Positions 45,095 to 53,302 of a stretch of DNA of 64,000 nucleotides are shown here, one piece after another. The first letter of the stretch is position 1. Each line of letters opens with the position of its first letter. Location: positions 1,042,820 through 1,106,819 of the forward strand of contig NZ_CP025999.1 in NCBI RefSeq assembly GCF_003086695.1, given 5' to 3'. Both the position numbers and the translations under genes were made by a program. The notes under the pieces were generated by a model. It was not told the DNA's origin, searched no databases, and worked only from the letters and a program-made list of their open reading frames with translations. This DNA comes from Stenotrophomonas sp. SAU14A_NAIMI4_8 (lineage in GTDB: Bacteria; Pseudomonadota; Gammaproteobacteria; Xanthomonadales; Xanthomonadaceae).

Positions 45095-45499
45095 ATGACC
45101 GCTGAAATCCTTGTGCCTGTGTCCTTCGGCGAGCTGCTGGACAAGATCTCGATCCTGCAGATCAAGTCCGAGCGGATCAGCGACGAAGGCAAGCTGGCCA
45201 ATGTGCGCCGCGAGCTGTCGGCGCTGGATGCCACCTGGATGGGCCATCCGGCCGCGGTGAAGGACATCGCCAAGTTGCGTGCCGAGCTGAAGGCGGTGAA
45301 CGAGCAGCTGTGGGACATCGAGGACGATATCCGCCTGAAGGAAAAGGCGCAGTCCTTCGACCAGGGCTTCATCGACCTGGCGCGCAGTGTCTACCTGCGC
45401 AATGACGAGCGCGCGCGCATCAAGAAGGCGATCAACCTGGCGCTGGGCTCGGTGTACGTGGAAGAGAAGTCGTACCAGGATTACGCGCCCCGCGCGTAA
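45095..45499 (+). CDS. DUF6165-family protein, likely envelope/LPS-linked
   Basis: A 134-residue soluble helical protein (VPVSFGELLDKISILQIKSERISD near the start; LWDIEDDIRLKEKAQSFDQGFIDLARSVYLRNDERARIK). The ATG at 45095 has GGAG eight bases upstream; upstream in-frame codons run into the repeat. The family is frequently found beside lipopolysaccharide and heptosyltransferase genes, as here. Biochemical role unknown. Confidence 0.82.
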   Translation: MTAEILVPVSFGELLDKISILQIKSERISDEGKLANVRRELSALDATWMGHPAAVKDIAKLRAELKAVNEQLWDIEDDIRLKEKAQSFDQGFIDLARSVYLRNDERARIKKAINLALGSVYVEEKSYQDYAPRA

Positions 45500-45503
45500 T
45501 CCC

Positions 45504-45526
45504 GTAGATCCACGCCATGCGTGGAT
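45504..45526. repeat. SMAG-type palindrome
   Basis: A GTAG-ended palindrome (GTAGATCCACGCC core) lies between convergent genes, same family as the cluster after dnaQ. Confidence 0.8.
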
Positions 45527-45545
45527 GGGCCCACCGGCCCGTCGA

Positions 45546-46592
45546 TCAACCCCGATGGTCGGCCACGTAGCGCTCGAAGGCGGCAATGCCGTCCTCGACC
45601 GTGATCAGTTCCATCACATCGTCGAACTCGATCTTGGTGCCCCACTTCAGGTCGACCGCCTGCTTGCCCAGGTATTTGCGCGCGGCATCGTCGTAGCGGT
45701 CCACGCAGTAGCGGCGGTCCGAATACGGGCCGCTGCGGTGCGGGTTGCTGGCCGCATGCAGGCCCAGCACCTTGCTGCCCATGGCGTTGGCGATGTGCAT
45801 TGGTCCCGAATCGGGGGTCATCACCAGGTCGGCGCGGGCCAGCAGCGCCGGCAGCTGCTTCAGCGTGTCCCTGCCCACCAGATCCAGCGCCGGGGTCTCC
45901 AGCTGGGCCTGGATGGCATCGGCCATGCTGCGTTCCAGTTCACTGCGGCCGCCGCACAGCACCACGCGCCAGCCACGGGCCTGGGCATGGGTGGCCACGG
46001 CGGCGTAGCGGTCGGCGTACCAGTTGCGGCGCACGTGGCTGGAACACGGCGAGATCATCAGCACCGGGCGGCCATCGTCCTCCCATTGCGCCGCGGCCCA
46101 CTCAAAGGCGGCCGGCGGTACGGCCAGGTCCCAGCTGACCGTGTCCTGGCGCAGGCCCAGCGGCTCGCAGAAGCTGCCGATGGCATCCAGCACATGGATG
46201 CCGGGGCGGTCGGGAATGCGTTCGTTGATGAACAGCCCGTGCAGATCCTTGGAGCGGCTGCGGTCGTAGCCGATGCGGCGCTCGGCCGGAATGAAGGCCG
46301 ACAGCAGGTTCGCGCGGAAGGCTACCTGCATCTGCAGCAGTGCCTCGAAGCGCCCGGGGGGCAGCTGATGGCGCAGTGCCTTCACCCCGGCCATGCCGGT
46401 CTTCTTGTCATAGGCATGGAAGACCACGCCGGGCAGGCCGTCCAGCAGCTTGTGGCCGACCTTGTCGATGATCCAGTGGATCGGCGTATCCGGGCGCGCA
46501 GCCTGCAGGGTACGCACCAGCGGCACGACATGGGTGACATCGCCCAGGGCAGACAGGCGAAGGAGGCACAAGGATGAGGACGCTGATGCCAT
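45546..46592 (-). CDS. GT9-family ADP-heptose transferase-like glycosyltransferase
   Basis: A 348-residue GT-B enzyme. [22 protein letters not shown] is the family start; [20 protein letters not shown] and the donor-site [14 protein letters not shown] with [15 protein letters not shown] follow. Such enzymes add heptose to the lipopolysaccharide inner core. It is head-to-head with the Kdo kinase gene, separated by about 20 bases, supporting a core-LPS role. Whether it is WaaC- or WaaF-type cannot be decided by eye. Confidence 0.9.
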   Translation of the reverse strand: MASASSSLCLLRLSALGDVTHVVPLVRTLQAARPDTPIHWIIDKVGHKLLDGLPGVVFHAYDKKTGMAGVKALRHQLPPGRFEALLQMQVAFRANLLSAFIPAERRIGYDRSRSKDLHGLFINERIPDRPGIHVLDAIGSFCEPLGLRQDTVSWDLAVPPAAFEWAAAQWEDDGRPVLMISPCSSHVRRNWYADRYAAVATHAQARGWRVVLCGGRSELERSMADAIQAQLETPALDLVGRDTLKQLPALLARADLVMTPDSGPMHIANAMGSKVLGLHAASNPHRSGPYSDRRYCVDRYDDAARKYLGKQAVDLKWGTKIEFDDVMELITVEDGIAAFERYVADHRG

Positions 46593-46612
46593 GTGTTGTT
46601 AGACTCAAAGGA

Positions 46613-47362
46613 ATGGTCGCATTTGACGCCAATGAAGCGCTGACGCCATGCCGCGAGGGTCGCGGCATCGGGGCCATTCTGTTCGACCGCGAGCGGCTGC
46701 GGCAAGCCGAGGCGGGTCTGTTCTCGCCCCAGTACTGGGGAAACAAGGCCCGGCCGGTGGGCGAAGGCGGCCGCGGCAGCGCCTGGTTCGTCGATGCCTC
46801 CTTCGGTCCCGGGGTGCTGCGCCACTACCTGCGCGGCGGCCTGGCAGCCAAGCTCAGCCACGACCAGTACATCTGGCGCGGCTCGGACCGGACCCGCAGC
46901 TTTGCCGAATTCCGGCTGATGCGCGCGCTGCGAGCGCAGAAGCTGCCGGTGCCCCGGCCGATCGCCGCCTTCTACATGCGCGAGGGCCTGCGCTACCGCG
47001 CGGCCATCCTGATGGAGCGCATCGAGGGCGTGCGCTCGCTGGCCGACCGCGCACTGGTGGCCGGCCGCGGTGCCCCCTGGGAAGAGGCCGGCCGTCTGAT
47101 CGCGCGCTTCCACCGCGCCGGGCTGGACCATGCCGACCTCAACGCACACAACATCCTGTTCGATGGCAACGGCCATGGCTGGCTGATCGATTTCGACCGT
47201 GGGGTCATCCGTATTCCTGCCACCGCCTGGCGCGAGCGCAACCTGAAGCGCCTGCTGCGTTCGCTGCTGAAGCTGCGCGGCGAGCGCAGCGTGGAAGACG
47301 TGCAGAAGGATTACGCGCGGCTGCGCCGTGCCTACGACATGGCCTGGAACCGGGGCACCTGA
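46613..47362 (+). CDS. kdkA: 3-deoxy-D-manno-octulosonic acid (Kdo) kinase
   Basis: A 249-residue kinase that phosphorylates lipid A-linked Kdo. The eukaryotic-like kinase core is shown by [12 protein letters not shown] and LIDFDRG; the N-terminal [19 protein letters not shown] is a KdkA-type nucleotide loop. The ATG at 46613 gives the length usual in Xanthomonadaceae. An alternative ATG at 46574 has a better AGGAGG but would overlap the divergent heptosyltransferase start by 19 bases. One base overlaps the next gene. Confidence 0.9.
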   Translation: MVAFDANEALTPCREGRGIGAILFDRERLRQAEAGLFSPQYWGNKARPVGEGGRGSAWFVDASFGPGVLRHYLRGGLAAKLSHDQYIWRGSDRTRSFAEFRLMRALRAQKLPVPRPIAAFYMREGLRYRAAILMERIEGVRSLADRALVAGRGAPWEEAGRLIARFHRAGLDHADLNAHNILFDGNGHGWLIDFDRGVIRIPATAWRERNLKRLLRSLLKLRGERSVEDVQKDYARLRRAYDMAWNRGT

Positions 47363-48129
47363 TGGGCTGGTCGTTGCGTTTCCTTGGCGTCGGCAATGCG
47401 TCGGCGGTCGAGCTGGGTTCGCCCATGTCGGTGATCGAATGCGATGGCCGCCCGTGGCTGACCATCGATTGTGGCGGCGAGGGGCTGACCGCGTTCAAGG
47501 CGCACTACGGGCACCTGCCGCAGGCGCTGTTCGTCACCCATGTGCACCTGGACCACGTGGCCGGCTTCGAGCGCCTGTTCGTGGATACCTTCTTCAGTGC
47601 GCAGCGGCGCGGCAAGGTGCGCCTGTACGTGCCGGCCACGGTGGTGCCGCTGCTGCACAAGCGCATCGGTGATTACCCGAACGTGCTGGCCGAAGGCGGC
47701 GCCAATTTCTGGGATGCCTTCCAGCTGATCGTGGTGGGCGATGCGTTCTGGCATGAAGGCGTGCGCCTGGAAGTCTTCCCCGTACGCCACCACTGGCCGG
47801 AAACCGCCTATGGCCTGCGCCTGCAGGGGGCGCTGGTGTGGAGTGGCGATACCCGGCCGATTCCGGAAATGCTGGCGCGCTTTGCCAACGACAACGAACT
47901 GATCGCCCACGACTGCGGCTTGCACGGCAACCCGTCGCACACCGGCGTGGACGATCTGGAACGTGAGTACAGCGCCGAACTGCAGGCGCGGATGATGCTC
48001 TATCACTACGCCAGCGCGGCCGATGGTCAGGCCCTGGCGGCGCGCGGGCATCGCGTGGCCCAGCCCGGGCAGTGCGTGGCACTGGCAGCGCCCACCGCGC
48101 CGAACGTGCTGGCGCAGGACCCGCCGTGA
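47362..48129 (+). CDS. MBL-fold metallo-hydrolase
   Basis: A 255-residue protein coupled to kdkA (TGATG). The metal motif THVHLDHVAG and later HHWPETAYGLR, WSGDTRP and HDCGLH fit the metallo-beta-lactamase fold, close to RNase Z-like or phosphorylcholine-like subgroups. Substrate unknown. The following small gene starts inside its stop (GTGA), giving a three-gene unit with kdkA. Confidence 0.85.
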   Translation: MGWSLRFLGVGNASAVELGSPMSVIECDGRPWLTIDCGGEGLTAFKAHYGHLPQALFVTHVHLDHVAGFERLFVDTFFSAQRRGKVRLYVPATVVPLLHKRIGDYPNVLAEGGANFWDAFQLIVVGDAFWHEGVRLEVFPVRHHWPETAYGLRLQGALVWSGDTRPIPEMLARFANDNELIAHDCGLHGNPSHTGVDDLEREYSAELQARMMLYHYASAADGQALAARGHRVAQPGQCVALAAPTAPNVLAQDPP

Positions 48130-48515
48130 ACATCTGCGGCCAACCTGCCGACGTGGCGCTGGCGGCCGAACTGGAACAACTGGAACGCGCGCTGCACACC
48201 CCGCACGTGCGCGGTGACCGCGCGCGGCTGGCGGAACTGCTGGATGAGGATTTCAGCGAGATCGGCAGTTCAGGCCAGAGCTACGGCCGTGCGGCAGCGC
48301 TGGCCGAGATTCCGCTGGAACGGGCGCAGGTGCAGATCGAATCGGAGCAGTACGCGGTTGCGCTGCTGACGCCCGAGCTGGCCCAGGTGCGTTACCGCAG
48401 CCGCTACCACGTGGATGGCCAGCCGCAGCGCTGGGTGCTGCGCAGTTCGCTGTGGCGCCGGCATGCGCAGGGATGGAGGGTGGTGTTCCATCAGGGCACG
48501 CCGGAGGCGGGGTAG
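48126..48515 (+). CDS. DUF4440/NTF2-like protein
   Basis: A 129-residue protein with the SnoaL/NTF2-like plan: an N-terminal helix (ALAAELEQLERAL), LAELLDEDFSEIGSSGQSYGR, and strands ending RSSLWRRHAQGWRVVFHQGT. The GTG at 48126 overlaps the previous stop. Function unknown. Its TAG stop is formed within the GTAG of a REP-type element. Confidence 0.8.
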   Translation: MNICGQPADVALAAELEQLERALHTPHVRGDRARLAELLDEDFSEIGSSGQSYGRAAALAEIPLERAQVQIESEQYAVALLTPELAQVRYRSRYHVDGQPQRWVLRSSLWRRHAQGWRVVFHQGTPEAG

Positions 48516-48534
48516 CGCCGGGCCATGCCCGGCG
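48512..48534. repeat. SMAG-type palindrome supplying a stop codon
   Basis: A GTAG-ended palindrome with CGCCGGGC/GCCCGGCG arms begins inside the stop codon of the DUF4440 gene. A second imperfect palindrome (around 48541-48563) and other repeat fragments follow up to the 4.5S RNA. Confidence 0.8.
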
Positions 48535-48631
48535 AAGGGCGCCAACCAAGGTTGGTAGCTACCAGGGCGAGGGGCGAAGGGCGCAAGCCGAGCTTGGCAT
48601 CTACGGGGAACGAGGCGCGGCCTGAAAAGGC

Positions 48632-48739
48632 GGTGGCCCCGCCGGCTGACCTCGGCGCCCGCGTCGATCGATACCGTTGCTGCCTTCCGGCCCTGGCGGG
48701 ATTTTCGACCTAGCGTCGCGAGGGGCCGACGGGGCCACC
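48632..48739 (-). ncRNA. ffs: 4.5S RNA, signal recognition particle RNA
   Basis: On the minus strand a 108-nt hairpin is closed by GGTGGCCCC and GGGGCCACC. Its apical part contains GGCCGGAAGGCAGCAACGG, the conserved tetraloop and internal loop of SRP domain IV bound by Ffh. The RNA targets ribosomes making membrane proteins. It lies alone between the DUF4440 gene and sugE; the upstream 48740-48860 region should hold its promoter, but no clear match was found. Confidence 0.9.
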
Positions 48740-48961
48740 ATAGAGACGTTGGCCGCCCAAGGGCGGCCGGTTCACGGAACAGGGGAAGCGGCGCGCAGCG
48801 CGCCGAAGACCACAGCCGGACTGCACATCGACTGGGCCGATGGCAGGCGCGCATTCTAGCGCAGGCGCGGCCGCTTGTGCCAGCGCCGCGCACTGAATCG
48901 GCTGTAACCCGGCACCACCTGCAGCGGCCCCGGCGCAGCCGCGTTGCTAGAATGCCCGACA

Positions 48962-49010
48962 GGAGGAACGGCCTCCCCCACATCGGGAATGAATGACCAG
49001 GACGGCCTGG
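48962..49010 (+). promoter_or_regulatory. Guanidine-II (mini-ykkC) riboswitch
   Basis: Two short hairpins each present ACGG: GGAGG-AACGG-CCTCC (48962-48976) and CCAGG-ACGG-CCTGG (48997-49010), 20 bases apart, then AAAAGGAGG and the sugE ATG. This two-stem ACGR architecture upstream of an SMR exporter is the hallmark of the class. The CCTCC arm could pair with the GGAGG ribosome site when guanidine is absent, giving translational control. A TAGAAT -10-like element lies at 48948-48953. Confidence 0.8.
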
Positions 49011-49032
49011 CCCTGCCAAAAGGAGGGCCGTC

Positions 49033-49350
49033 ATGGCCTGGATCCAATTGTTGTTCGCTGGCCTGCTGGAAATCGTCTGGGCCGTTGCGATGAAGCAATC
49101 CGAGGGCTTCAGCAAGCCCGTTCCGTCCATCATCACCGTGGTCGGCATGATCGCCAGCTTCTGGCTGCTGGCCCTGGCCATGCGCAACCTGCCGCTGGGC
49201 ACCGCTTACACCATCTGGACCGGCATCGGCGCGGTGGGTGCGTTCGTGGTGGGCATCGTGTTCCTGGGCGAGCAGCTCAGTGCGATGCGCATCGGCGCGG
49301 CGGTGCTGATCGTCAGCGGGCTGGTGCTGATGAAGCTGTCCAGCAGCTGA
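49033..49350 (+). CDS. sugE: SugE/Gdx-type guanidinium exporter, SMR family
   Basis: A 105-residue four-helix transporter of the inner membrane. The conserved membrane Glu lies in GLLEIVWAVAMKQSEGF, and GTAYTIWTGIGAVGAF is typical of SugE/Gdx rather than EmrE. It exports guanidinium ions and some quaternary ammonium compounds in exchange for protons as an antiparallel dimer. The probable guanidine riboswitch in its leader supports this substrate. Confidence 0.93.
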   Translation: MAWIQLLFAGLLEIVWAVAMKQSEGFSKPVPSIITVVGMIASFWLLALAMRNLPLGTAYTIWTGIGAVGAFVVGIVFLGEQLSAMRIGAAVLIVSGLVLMKLSSS

Positions 49351-49417
49351 CAGGTCGCTACACTTTGCGGCCCAACCGTGCCTGTGCCGCGGGCCGACGC
49401 AAGGACGCAACGCCGCA

Positions 49418-49828
49418 ATGACCTCTGCAAGCACACCCCGCGCTGACCGCGTGGCCAAAGGGCTGTTGTTTACCCTGATGGGCATGGCAATGCTGGCCAT
49501 TGCCGGCTGGACCCTGGCCGATCGCCTGCAGTTCCTGGACCGGGCACAGCCGGTCCAGGGCTGGGTGGACCATCTCAATGCCGGCGGCTCGCACCCGCAG
49601 GTGGTGTTCCAGACGCCGGCAGGGCAGCGCGTGTCGTACGCCCAGAACGGGCTGATCTTCGGCTATGCGCCGGGACAGCCGGTGCGCGTGCTGTACCTGC
49701 CCGAGGCGCCGGCGCGTGATCCGGTGGTGGACACGCCCGCTGCGTTGTGGGGCGTGACCGTACTGATTGGCCTGATCGGTGCGGTGTTCGTGTTCGCCGG
49801 GTTGGGGCGGGTGCTGCCGCGTCGTTAG
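49418..49828 (+). CDS. DUF3592 membrane protein
   Basis: A 136-residue protein with membrane helices at about 14-33 and 108-130 and a beta-rich loop (VQGWVDHLNAGGSHPQVVFQT, GYAPGQPVRVLYLPEAP) between them. This layout is typical of DUF3592 proteins, whose function is unknown. It lies downstream of sugE with its own start 67 bases later. Confidence 0.75.
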   Translation: MTSASTPRADRVAKGLLFTLMGMAMLAIAGWTLADRLQFLDRAQPVQGWVDHLNAGGSHPQVVFQTPAGQRVSYAQNGLIFGYAPGQPVRVLYLPEAPARDPVVDTPAALWGVTVLIGLIGAVFVFAGLGRVLPRR

Positions 49829-49855
49829 AGTGGGTTGTGCGTGGCGGCGCGCAGC

Positions 49856-50302
49856 TCAGGTGTCATACACGCCGCTGTCCCAGGGTTCGAAGAACGCCAT
49901 GTAGTTGCCGGGCTGCATTTCCACTGCCCACAGATCGTCCTCGTCCTCCGGTGCGCGTGCGACCAGGCCGAAGGTCGTGCCGAACTGCTCCACCGCGAAC
50001 GGTGCAACCTGTACGCGCCGATGCTCGATGGCACCCAGGGCGTGCAGGCGCGCCTGACGGATCGCGCGGTGCTGTTGTGCATCCACCTGGTCGCGCGGGC
50101 CCAGCGAATCGATCTGCGCATCCAGCAGGGCGCCGTCGGCGTCGAACAGGTACAGCGCGATGTATTCGCAGCCAGGCTGGCGGCGCGTGGCCGGTTCGAA
50201 CGGTGTGGTCAGGATGAACTGCCGTCCATCTTCCGTGCGGCCGATGCAGTCGGCGTAATGGTCATCCGGGTCGATGGCGATCCGTTCGGGGCGTTGGCTC
50301 AT
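49856..50302 (-). CDS. Hypothetical soluble acidic protein
   Basis: A 148-residue protein, acidic, without membrane or signal segments, ending WDSGVYDT. Contains strand-rich parts CEYIALYLFDADGALLD and a helix DQVDAQQHRAIRQARLHALG. The ATG at 50302 with AAGGA upstream is chosen over an in-frame ATG at 50329. No family recognised. Confidence 0.7.
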   Translation of the reverse strand: MSQRPERIAIDPDDHYADCIGRTEDGRQFILTTPFEPATRRQPGCEYIALYLFDADGALLDAQIDSLGPRDQVDAQQHRAIRQARLHALGAIEHRRVQVAPFAVEQFGTTFGLVARAPEDEDDLWAVEMQPGNYMAFFEPWDSGVYDT

Positions 50303-50446
50303 GGTGGCGTCCTTGCAGGGGAGCGGCATTGAACCGCGTCTGCCCGGGGCGACTCAAGTGATCGCCGCAGGTATTGGTGTCCGAACATGGCGAGCAGCCG
50401 GCCGCGCGTGCCCGCAGACTGCGCGCCTCGCAGACACGGAGTTCCC

Positions 50447-51253
50447 ATGATCGATCGTCATCATCGTTTTGTAAGCCTGCACCGCGGCGCTGACCTGCTG
50501 GTGCTGCCCACCGTGTGGGACGCAGGCAGTGCGCGCCTGGCTGAGGATTGCGGTGCGCAGGCACTGGGCACTTCCAGTGCGGCCATGGCGTGGTCCTGCG
50601 GCCACGCCGATGCGTGCGTGCTGCCGGAGGACGCGCTGCTTGAGCGCGTGCGGCAGATCCTGCGGGTGACGACGCTGCCGCTAACCGTGGATATCGAAAA
50701 CGGCTACAGCGACGATCCGCAGCAGGTGAGCGCGCGCGTGCTGCGCTTGGCTGATCTGGGCGTGGTGGGCATCAACATCGAGGATGGCGAGGGCAGCGGC
50801 GAATTATTGGCGGCGAAGATCGCGGCGGTGCGCTGCGCGCTGGCGGGACGTCCGTTGTTCATCAACGCGCGGACCGATGTGTATCTGCGCGGCTTCGCCG
50901 AGGGCGCACAGGCCGTGGCGCTGAGCGTGCAGCGCCTGCAGGCCTGTGCGCAGGCCGGTGCGGATGGGGGATTTGTTCCTGGATTGCAGGCGCTGGCCGA
51001 GGTTGCGGACGTCGCTGCACAGGTGGCGCTGCCACTGAACCTGATGGCGTTGCCCGGCATGGCGCCGGCCGACCACTTGCGCCAGGCCGGCGTACGCCGC
51101 TTGAGCGCCGGGCCGGCGCTGTTCCTGCAGGCCTGGGCGGCTACGGCAGCGGCAACGCGCACGCTGCTGCAGAGTGGGGTGCTGGTGGATGCGGATGGAG
51201 CGTCATACGGCGAGGTGGATCGGCGCTTTGCGGTGGCTGGTGGGGTGGGCTGA
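50447..51253 (+). CDS. Isocitrate lyase/PEP mutase-superfamily enzyme
   Basis: A 268-residue TIM-barrel protein. Metal and substrate motifs are PTVWDAGSARL, TVDIENGYSDDP, VGINIEDGEG and FINARTDVYL. Members cleave or form C-C or C-P bonds in 2-hydroxy acids; the Cys-containing catalytic loop of isocitrate lyases (KKCGH) is absent, so it is a PEP mutase/oxaloacetate-hydrolase-like member of unknown substrate. CGGAG precedes the ATG at 50447. Confidence 0.85.
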   Translation: MIDRHHRFVSLHRGADLLVLPTVWDAGSARLAEDCGAQALGTSSAAMAWSCGHADACVLPEDALLERVRQILRVTTLPLTVDIENGYSDDPQQVSARVLRLADLGVVGINIEDGEGSGELLAAKIAAVRCALAGRPLFINARTDVYLRGFAEGAQAVALSVQRLQACAQAGADGGFVPGLQALAEVADVAAQVALPLNLMALPGMAPADHLRQAGVRRLSAGPALFLQAWAATAAATRTLLQSGVLVDADGASYGEVDRRFAVAGGVG

Positions 51254-51291
51254 CAAGGGTGGGGCTTCCGCCCCACCCATGTCATGCGATC

Positions 51292-52353
51292 TCAGCGCTT
51301 GACCAGCTCCACGCGTCGATTCGTACGACGTCCGTCCTCGGTTGAATTTTCCGCAAGCGGTTGGCTCTGGCCCAGGCCCTTGGCCGCCAGTCGATCGGCT
51401 GCGATTCCGGCGCCGACAAGGCGATTGCGCACCGACTCTGCGCGCGCCTGCGAGAGTGTCTGGTTGTGCGCAGCACTACCGCTGTCGTCGGTGTGTCCCT
51501 CCACCGAAAGCTGGAGATCTTGATCGACTTTCAGCAGCTGGGTGACCTGCTGGATCTGCGGCTCCGAGTCCGGCAGGATCTCGGCGGCGTCGGTGGCGAA
51601 GTTCACCTGGATCGACACTTTCCCACTGCTTTCCAGCGCCTGTTTCAGGGTGTCGGCTTCAATGACCTTGGCCGTTATCTGTACCGGTTTCGTTTCCGCG
51701 ACGAGCAGTGCGCCGGAATTTCCACTGGAGCCCAGGTGAATCCAGATATCCCGATCATCATGATGGATGACGTAGGTTTCTGCCGGCTCATTGTAGATAT
51801 CGCCGATGCCGCCGACATACTGGACCCCGGCCTTGCTGCTGCCGATATCACCCGATGCATCGGCGGGAAGGGTGCCGGAGAAAATGCGTTTGCCACCCAG
51901 TGCCTCTACCAGGCTCTGCACATTGCGACTGAGCTCAAGTTGCGAATAAGGGCGGTCGCTGTTGCTCTGCAGGACCGACGAATGGACCTTGCCTTCGATC
52001 CACTCCACGCGATCACCGGTCCAGAACGGCACGCGATCAAATGGACTGTCCACCACATCCTGACGGGCGTAGCCCTGCGGCAGCCCGACGTAGGGGAAGC
52101 TGCCCAGCGGCGCCTGGGATACCGGCAGGTCGGCGACGGCGAACGGGCGGGCCTTCTGATTTTCATCCGCAGTCGCCGCAGACTGCGCGGAGGATTCCGC
52201 GCTGGCGCTGGTGCTGGTCTGGGCGGCCGGTGAGGCGACGCCTTCTGCAGGCGTTTCGGCGGAGCCCTTGCAGGCGCCCAATGTCAGTATCAGGCTTGCG
52301 GCCAACAGGCTCACACGTACTGCGGACAGGTTCGATCCGAACGTCAGGTTCAT
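51292..52353 (-). CDS. OmpA-like peptidoglycan-binding lipoprotein
   Basis: A 353-residue exported protein. The signal ends in a lipobox (LTLGAC, Cys near residue 28), followed by a Ser/Ala/Thr-rich linker. A central domain of unknown type (PFAVADLPVSQAPLGSFPYVG onward) precedes an OmpA/MotB C-terminal domain (VNFATDAAEILPDSEPQIQQ, VEGHTDDSGSAAHNQTLSQAR) that binds peptidoglycan. Probably anchored to the outer membrane. It is coupled to the small secreted-protein gene upstream by ATGA. Confidence 0.88.
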   Translation of the reverse strand: MNLTFGSNLSAVRVSLLAASLILTLGACKGSAETPAEGVASPAAQTSTSASAESSAQSAATADENQKARPFAVADLPVSQAPLGSFPYVGLPQGYARQDVVDSPFDRVPFWTGDRVEWIEGKVHSSVLQSNSDRPYSQLELSRNVQSLVEALGGKRIFSGTLPADASGDIGSSKAGVQYVGGIGDIYNEPAETYVIHHDDRDIWIHLGSSGNSGALLVAETKPVQITAKVIEADTLKQALESSGKVSIQVNFATDAAEILPDSEPQIQQVTQLLKVDQDLQLSVEGHTDDSGSAAHNQTLSQARAESVRNRLVGAGIAADRLAAKGLGQSQPLAENSTEDGRRTNRRVELVKR

Positions 52354-52706
52354 GAGCGCACCTGCCTCATCAGTTCGTTGCAGACGTCGCCGGTCGGTTT
52401 GTACTGGCCTTTCTTCCAGGCAGCGGTGATTTTTTCCCGCTCCCGTGCTTCGGCAGCGTCATAGGCCTGGTCGAAGTCTGTCTCTGTGCCAAAGATGGTT
52501 TTCACCTGGGCCTTGTGCCGTGCGCGCAGCGTTGCGGTCTGTTCGGCTGTTGCGCCGCACGCCAGCGCATTGCCCGTATGCGTGCCTCCCACCGCTCCGT
52601 ATCGTGCCGCAGCGCCGTCCTGTGCGAGTACGGGAACGCTGCCGATCAGCAAGGCAGTGGTGATCACTAGCTTCGTCATGGAATAGCGCATGTTGATGGT
52701 CCTCAT
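52350..52706 (-). CDS. Small periplasmic protein, partner of the OmpA-like lipoprotein
   Basis: A 118-residue protein with an N-terminal signal (TKLVITTALLIGSVPVLAQ). The mature part has two cysteines (ALACGA and DVCNEL) and a charged helical centre (AYDAAEAREREKITAAWKKG). In-frame starts exist at residue 1, 6 and 9; the last gives the most typical signal peptide. Function unknown; operon context suggests an envelope role. Confidence 0.72.
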   Translation of the reverse strand: MRTINMRYSMTKLVITTALLIGSVPVLAQDGAAARYGAVGGTHTGNALACGATAEQTATLRARHKAQVKTIFGTETDFDQAYDAAEAREREKITAAWKKGQYKPTGDVCNELMRQVRS

Positions 52707-52893
52707 CGGGCCCGGTAGCGGGCATCAATCCCTGTGCTGCGAGCATAGCAACAGGCAATGCCAGGCAGGATGGCGCTGCATCGGGCGGCCCTGTGGGCGG
52801 CCCCAAGGTGAACAGCGTAAGGATGACGAACAGCCGCAAGGGGCTGCGCCTGGCCAACCCGGCGGCCCTTGAGAGTAGTGCCAAGGACGTCTG

Positions 52894-52916
52894 CTCCACG
52901 CATGGCGTGGACCTAC
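52894..52916. repeat. SMAG-type palindrome
   Basis: An inverted GTAG element of the CCACGC/GCGTGG core family in the gene-poor stretch before tRNA-Ser(GGA). The surrounding 52707-52893 shows no gene. Confidence 0.7.
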
Positions 52917-52934
52917 GGATCTGTCTGGGCGAGC

Positions 52935-53059
52935 AAGCCCCTCTGTTGAGGGGCTGCCCCGACAGGGGCGGGGAGAGGCAGGCAAAGGGAGGGGCCCATT
53001 CGTTGCGTAGCAACGCATGGGGCGAAGCGCGCGCAGCGCACTTCGCTTCCCGCGCCAGA
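52935..53059 (-). repeat. Dispersed terminator-linked repeat, copy B
   Basis: Read on the minus strand it repeats copy A (44933-45003) in two blocks, interrupted by an extra stretch of about 50 bases containing a GCGTTGC-TAC-GCAACG hairpin. Both copies abut a long palindromic terminator. Confidence 0.8.
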
Positions 53060-53107
53060 TAAATGAAAAAGGCTGCCCAGAGGGCAGCCTTTTTCATTTA
53101 TCTGGCG
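53053..53107. terminator. 26-bp perfect palindromic terminator
   Basis: Arms 53053-53078 and 53082-53107 pair perfectly, with five A and five T inside the stem. No gene lies directly before it on either strand; it stands beside a copy of the tRNA-Ser 3' end. Confidence 0.9.
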
Positions 53108-53121
53108 GAGAGAGGGGGATT
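53101..53121 (-). repeat. Orphan copy of the tRNA-Ser 3' end
   Basis: Twenty-one bases identical to the 3' end of tRNA-Ser(GGA) plus two trailer bases (53295-53315), in the same orientation, 194 bases downstream of the gene. After it the sequence diverges. It looks like the trace of a duplication or an excised integrative element. Confidence 0.78.
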
Positions 53122-53243
53122 GTCGGGTGCATCCCTGCACCCGATCCCGATGCGCGTTGCACATCGGGACCAGCCTGCGGCTGTCCGGTTCTGCTCCTGC
53201 AGAACCGTCGAACCCCCGCGGGGCTTCTCACCCGCCATCCCGT

Positions 53244-53302
53244 CCGCCAGACAAACGCAGAAGGGCCACCCTGTGGGCGGCCCTTCTGCGTTTGTCTGGC
53301 GG
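53244..53302 (-). terminator. Long palindromic terminator of tRNA-Ser(GGA)
   Basis: Arms of 24 paired bases (53244-53267 and 53279-53302), one mismatch, then three more pairs around TGT. The outer arm includes the tRNA CCA and the last acceptor bases. Confidence 0.88.

Noticed and set aside
46648..48129. A 493-codon plus-strand frame overlapping kdkA and the MBL gene
   Set aside because: Its first two thirds are an out-of-frame Arg/Pro-rich reading of kdkA; only the final third, in the frame starting at 47362, is a real gene.
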